DNA from: CAYGZA01 sp964354135
Lineage (GTDB): Bacteria; Planctomycetota; Planctomycetia; Pirellulales; Thermoguttaceae
Direction: 5' to 3'
Length of the DNA: 21,840 nt
Assembly (NCBI GenBank): GCA_964354135.1
Contig: CAYGZA010000071.1
Span: forward strand, 1 to 21,840
The notes under the pieces are model-generated. The model saw only the letters and a program-made list of their open reading frames with translations, made no database searches and was not told the origin of the DNA. Positions 20,083 to 21,840 of the stretch are shown here, in pieces; the stretch's first letter is position 1, and each line of letters opens with the position of its first letter. The position numbers and the translations under genes were made by a program.

Positions 20083-21840
20083 CCCCGAGAAGAGGCCCCT
20101 GCTGACCCGCATTGTGGAGGTCTTCCTCCGCGGGGACGTGGCGATCCTGCTGACCGTCATCTCGCTCATCCTTGGGGTGGCCGCCCTGCTGCTGACGCCC
20201 CGTGAAGAAGAGCCGCAGATCGTGGTCCCGCTGGCCGACGTGCTGGTCTCGGCCTCCGGGCTTTCGGCGGAGGAAGTCGAGCGGTCGATCACCACGCGGC
20301 TGGAGAAGCTGCTCTACCAGATCGACGGCGTGGAATACGTCTATTCCATGTCGCGGCCCGGCCAGGCCGTGGTGACCGTGCGGTTCTACGTCGGCGAGGA
20401 CCGCGAGAGATCGCTGGTCAAGCTCTACAACAAGATCCAGTCCAACGTCGACCAGGTGCCCTCCTCGGTTACCGGCTGGGTCGTCAAGCCGGTGGAAATC
20501 GACGACGTGCCGATCGTCAACGTCACCCTCTGGTCCGACAACCCGCGACTCTACGACGACGATGAGCTCCGCCGCATGGCGGAGCAGGTCCAAAACGAGC
20601 TGCAGGCCATCCCCGACACGAACCGGGTCTGGGTGTTCGGCGGGCGGCCGCGGCGGGTCCGCGTCGAGATCGATCCCATCAAGCTGGCCAACCGGCAGAC
20701 CTCCGCGCTCCAGGTGGTCCAAGCCCTCCAGGCCGGCAACGTCAACGTCCGCGCCGGCCGCTTCGAGCAACAGAACAAGGAGTTTCTCGTCGAGGGCGGG
20801 ACGTTCCTGCGGGACGCCCGGGAGCTGGAAGACCTGGTCGTCAACGTCGCCGGGGGCCGGCCCATCTACCTGAAGGACGTGGCCAAGGTGTCGGATTGGG
20901 CCGCCGAGGTGGAGAGCTACACGTGGATCGGTTTCGGCCCGGCCGCCCGGGACCCTCGGAGTCCCAAGGATGAGGCGAGACCCCGAGAAGCGGCGACCGC
21001 CGCGCAGACTACGCCCCGCGGCGAATTCTACCCGGCGGTCCACGTCGCCGTGGCCAAGCGAAAGGGGAGCAACGCCGTCTGGCTCTCCCAGGCGATCGAG
21101 AATCGGATGGAGGAATTGGCCCGGACTCATTTGCCCAGCCATCACGTCTTCTATCGCATCACCCGGGACTACGGCGAAACGGCCAACGAGAAAGTCAACG
21201 AGCTGGTCGAAGGGCTGGTGATCGCGGTTATCACGGTGATCGGCCTGATCGGGCTGGCGATCGGCTGGCGCGCGGCCCTGGTGGTCGCCCTGGCGATTCC
21301 GGTCTGCTACAGCGTCACCTTGTTCGTCAACCTGATCGCCGGCTACACGATCAACCGGGTGACGCTCTTCGCGCTGATCCTGGCGCTGGGGCTCCTGGTC
21401 GATGACCCGATCACCGACGTGGAAAACATCGCCCGCTACTTTGCCATGCGGATCCTGCCGCCGCGGGAAGCGGTGCTCAAGGCGATCCAAGAGGTCCGGC
21501 CGGCACTGATCCTCTCGATTCTGGCAATCATCTGCAGCTTCCTTCCGCTGATGTTCATCACGGGGATGATGGGGCCGTACATGGCGCCCATGGCGATAAA
21601 CGTGCCGCTGACGGTGACCGTGTCGATGATCGTCTCCTTCGTGATCACGCCCTGGCTGGCGATGGTCGCCCTGCGGAACATGAGCGAGGCGCACCGCGGA
21701 GAGGGCGGCTTCGACCTGACCGCCCGCCCGGCCTACCGCCTGAGCAGGGCGGTTCTCGGGCCGATCCTCGACCGGCGATGGGCAGGGTGGCTGACGCTCC
21801 TGGTGGTCTTTCTGCTCTTGGTCGGGGCGCTCTTGCTCCC
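20075..21840 (+). CDS. RND efflux pump inner-membrane subunit (partial, first 588 residues)
   Basis: A proton-driven exporter of the AcrB/HAE superfamily; the C-terminal part lies beyond the window. The start ATG at 20075 sits inside the adaptor gene (ATGAGTAG overlap). The first membrane helix is at about residues 22-41 (VAILLTVISLILGVAALLL), followed by TPREEEPQI, a typical RND entry motif. Porter domain sequence follows to about 375. Helices resume at about 383 (EGLVIAVITVIGLIGLAIG). The proton-relay aspartates are D443 and D444 in LGLLVDDPITDVENIARY. A charged, low-complexity segment at about 289-318 looks like an insertion in the porter region. No stop codon occurs in this frame before the window end. 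Substrate class (drug, metal or lipid) cannot be told from this part. Confidence 0.92.
   Translation, partial: MSSPEKRPLLTRIVEVFLRGDVAILLTVISLILGVAALLLTPREEEPQIVVPLADVLVSASGLSAEEVERSITTRLEKLLYQIDGVEYVYSMSRPGQAVVTVRFYVGEDRERSLVKLYNKIQSNVDQVPSSVTGWVVKPVEIDDVPIVNVTLWSDNPRLYDDDELRRMAEQVQNELQAIPDTNRVWVFGGRPRRVRVEIDPIKLANRQTSALQVVQALQAGNVNVRAGRFEQQNKEFLVEGGTFLRDARELEDLVVNVAGGRPIYLKDVAKVSDWAAEVESYTWIGFGPAARDPRSPKDEARPREAATAAQTTPRGEFYPAVHVAVAKRKGSNAVWLSQAIENRMEELARTHLPSHHVFYRITRDYGETANEKVNELVEGLVIAVITVIGLIGLAIGWRAALVVALAIPVCYSVTLFVNLIAGYTINRVTLFALILALGLLVDDPITDVENIARYFAMRILPPREAVLKAIQEVRPALILSILAIICSFLPLMFITGMMGPYMAPMAINVPLTVTVSMIVSFVITPWLAMVALRNMSEAHRGEGGFDLTARPAYRLSRAVLGPILDRRWAGWLTLLVVFLLLVGALLL

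Noticed and set aside
1..21840. CRISPR arrays, tRNA or rRNA genes, insertion sequences, attachment sites
   Set aside because: No spaced direct repeats, cloverleaf-like segments, transposase motifs or flanking duplications were seen on either strand.

Overview
The window is dense, GC-rich bacterial DNA that reads as a planctomycete chromosome (phylum Planctomycetota). The evidence is the gene repertoire: exported PQQ-type beta-propeller proteins, an exported formylglycine-type sulfatase, a small ECF sigma factor without an anti-sigma partner, and a very large Ser/Thr kinase fused to STAND, helical-repeat and FGE-like domains. I see no rRNA, tRNA, CRISPR array, insertion sequence or phage gene.

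Left arm (92-12370, minus strand). Seven genes run in one direction with gaps of about 7 to 100 bases. In transcription order they are: ECF sigma factor (12370-11774), neutral-ceramidase-like hydrolase (11736-10453), sulfatase (10439-9042), a 952-residue exported protein with a methyltransferase-fold remnant and two propellers (8964-6106), a GNAT acetyltransferase (6086-5538), a 1295-residue exported propeller/Rossmann/propeller/malectin-like protein (5451-1564), and a 457-residue exported propeller protein (1465-92). A near-consensus housekeeping promoter (TTGACC, 16 bases, TATACT) lies just upstream of the sigma gene. Weaker internal promoters precede the two giant propeller genes. Five of the seven products carry export signals, so the cluster looks like a sigma-led extracytoplasmic set for handling sulfated or lipid-linked polymers. 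That role is inference.

Right arm (12637-21840, plus strand). It holds a BT1/folate-biopterin-type MFS transporter (12637-14001), the 1606-residue kinase-STAND-repeat-FGE-like protein (14047-18867), an RND periplasmic adaptor (18928-20082) and an RND inner-membrane pump that overlaps the adaptor by 8 bases and runs off the window end (20075-21840). The 266-base divergent region between the arms (12371-12636) carries the sigma promoter and a short palindrome.

The most unusual content is the pair of giant exported proteins. They share the same three modules in circularly permuted order. Each contains a methyltransferase-like Rossmann domain whose SAM-binding residues have decayed, although the protein is predicted to leave the cytoplasm. 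They also share a set of five alignable cysteines in one propeller. No function is known to me for this family.
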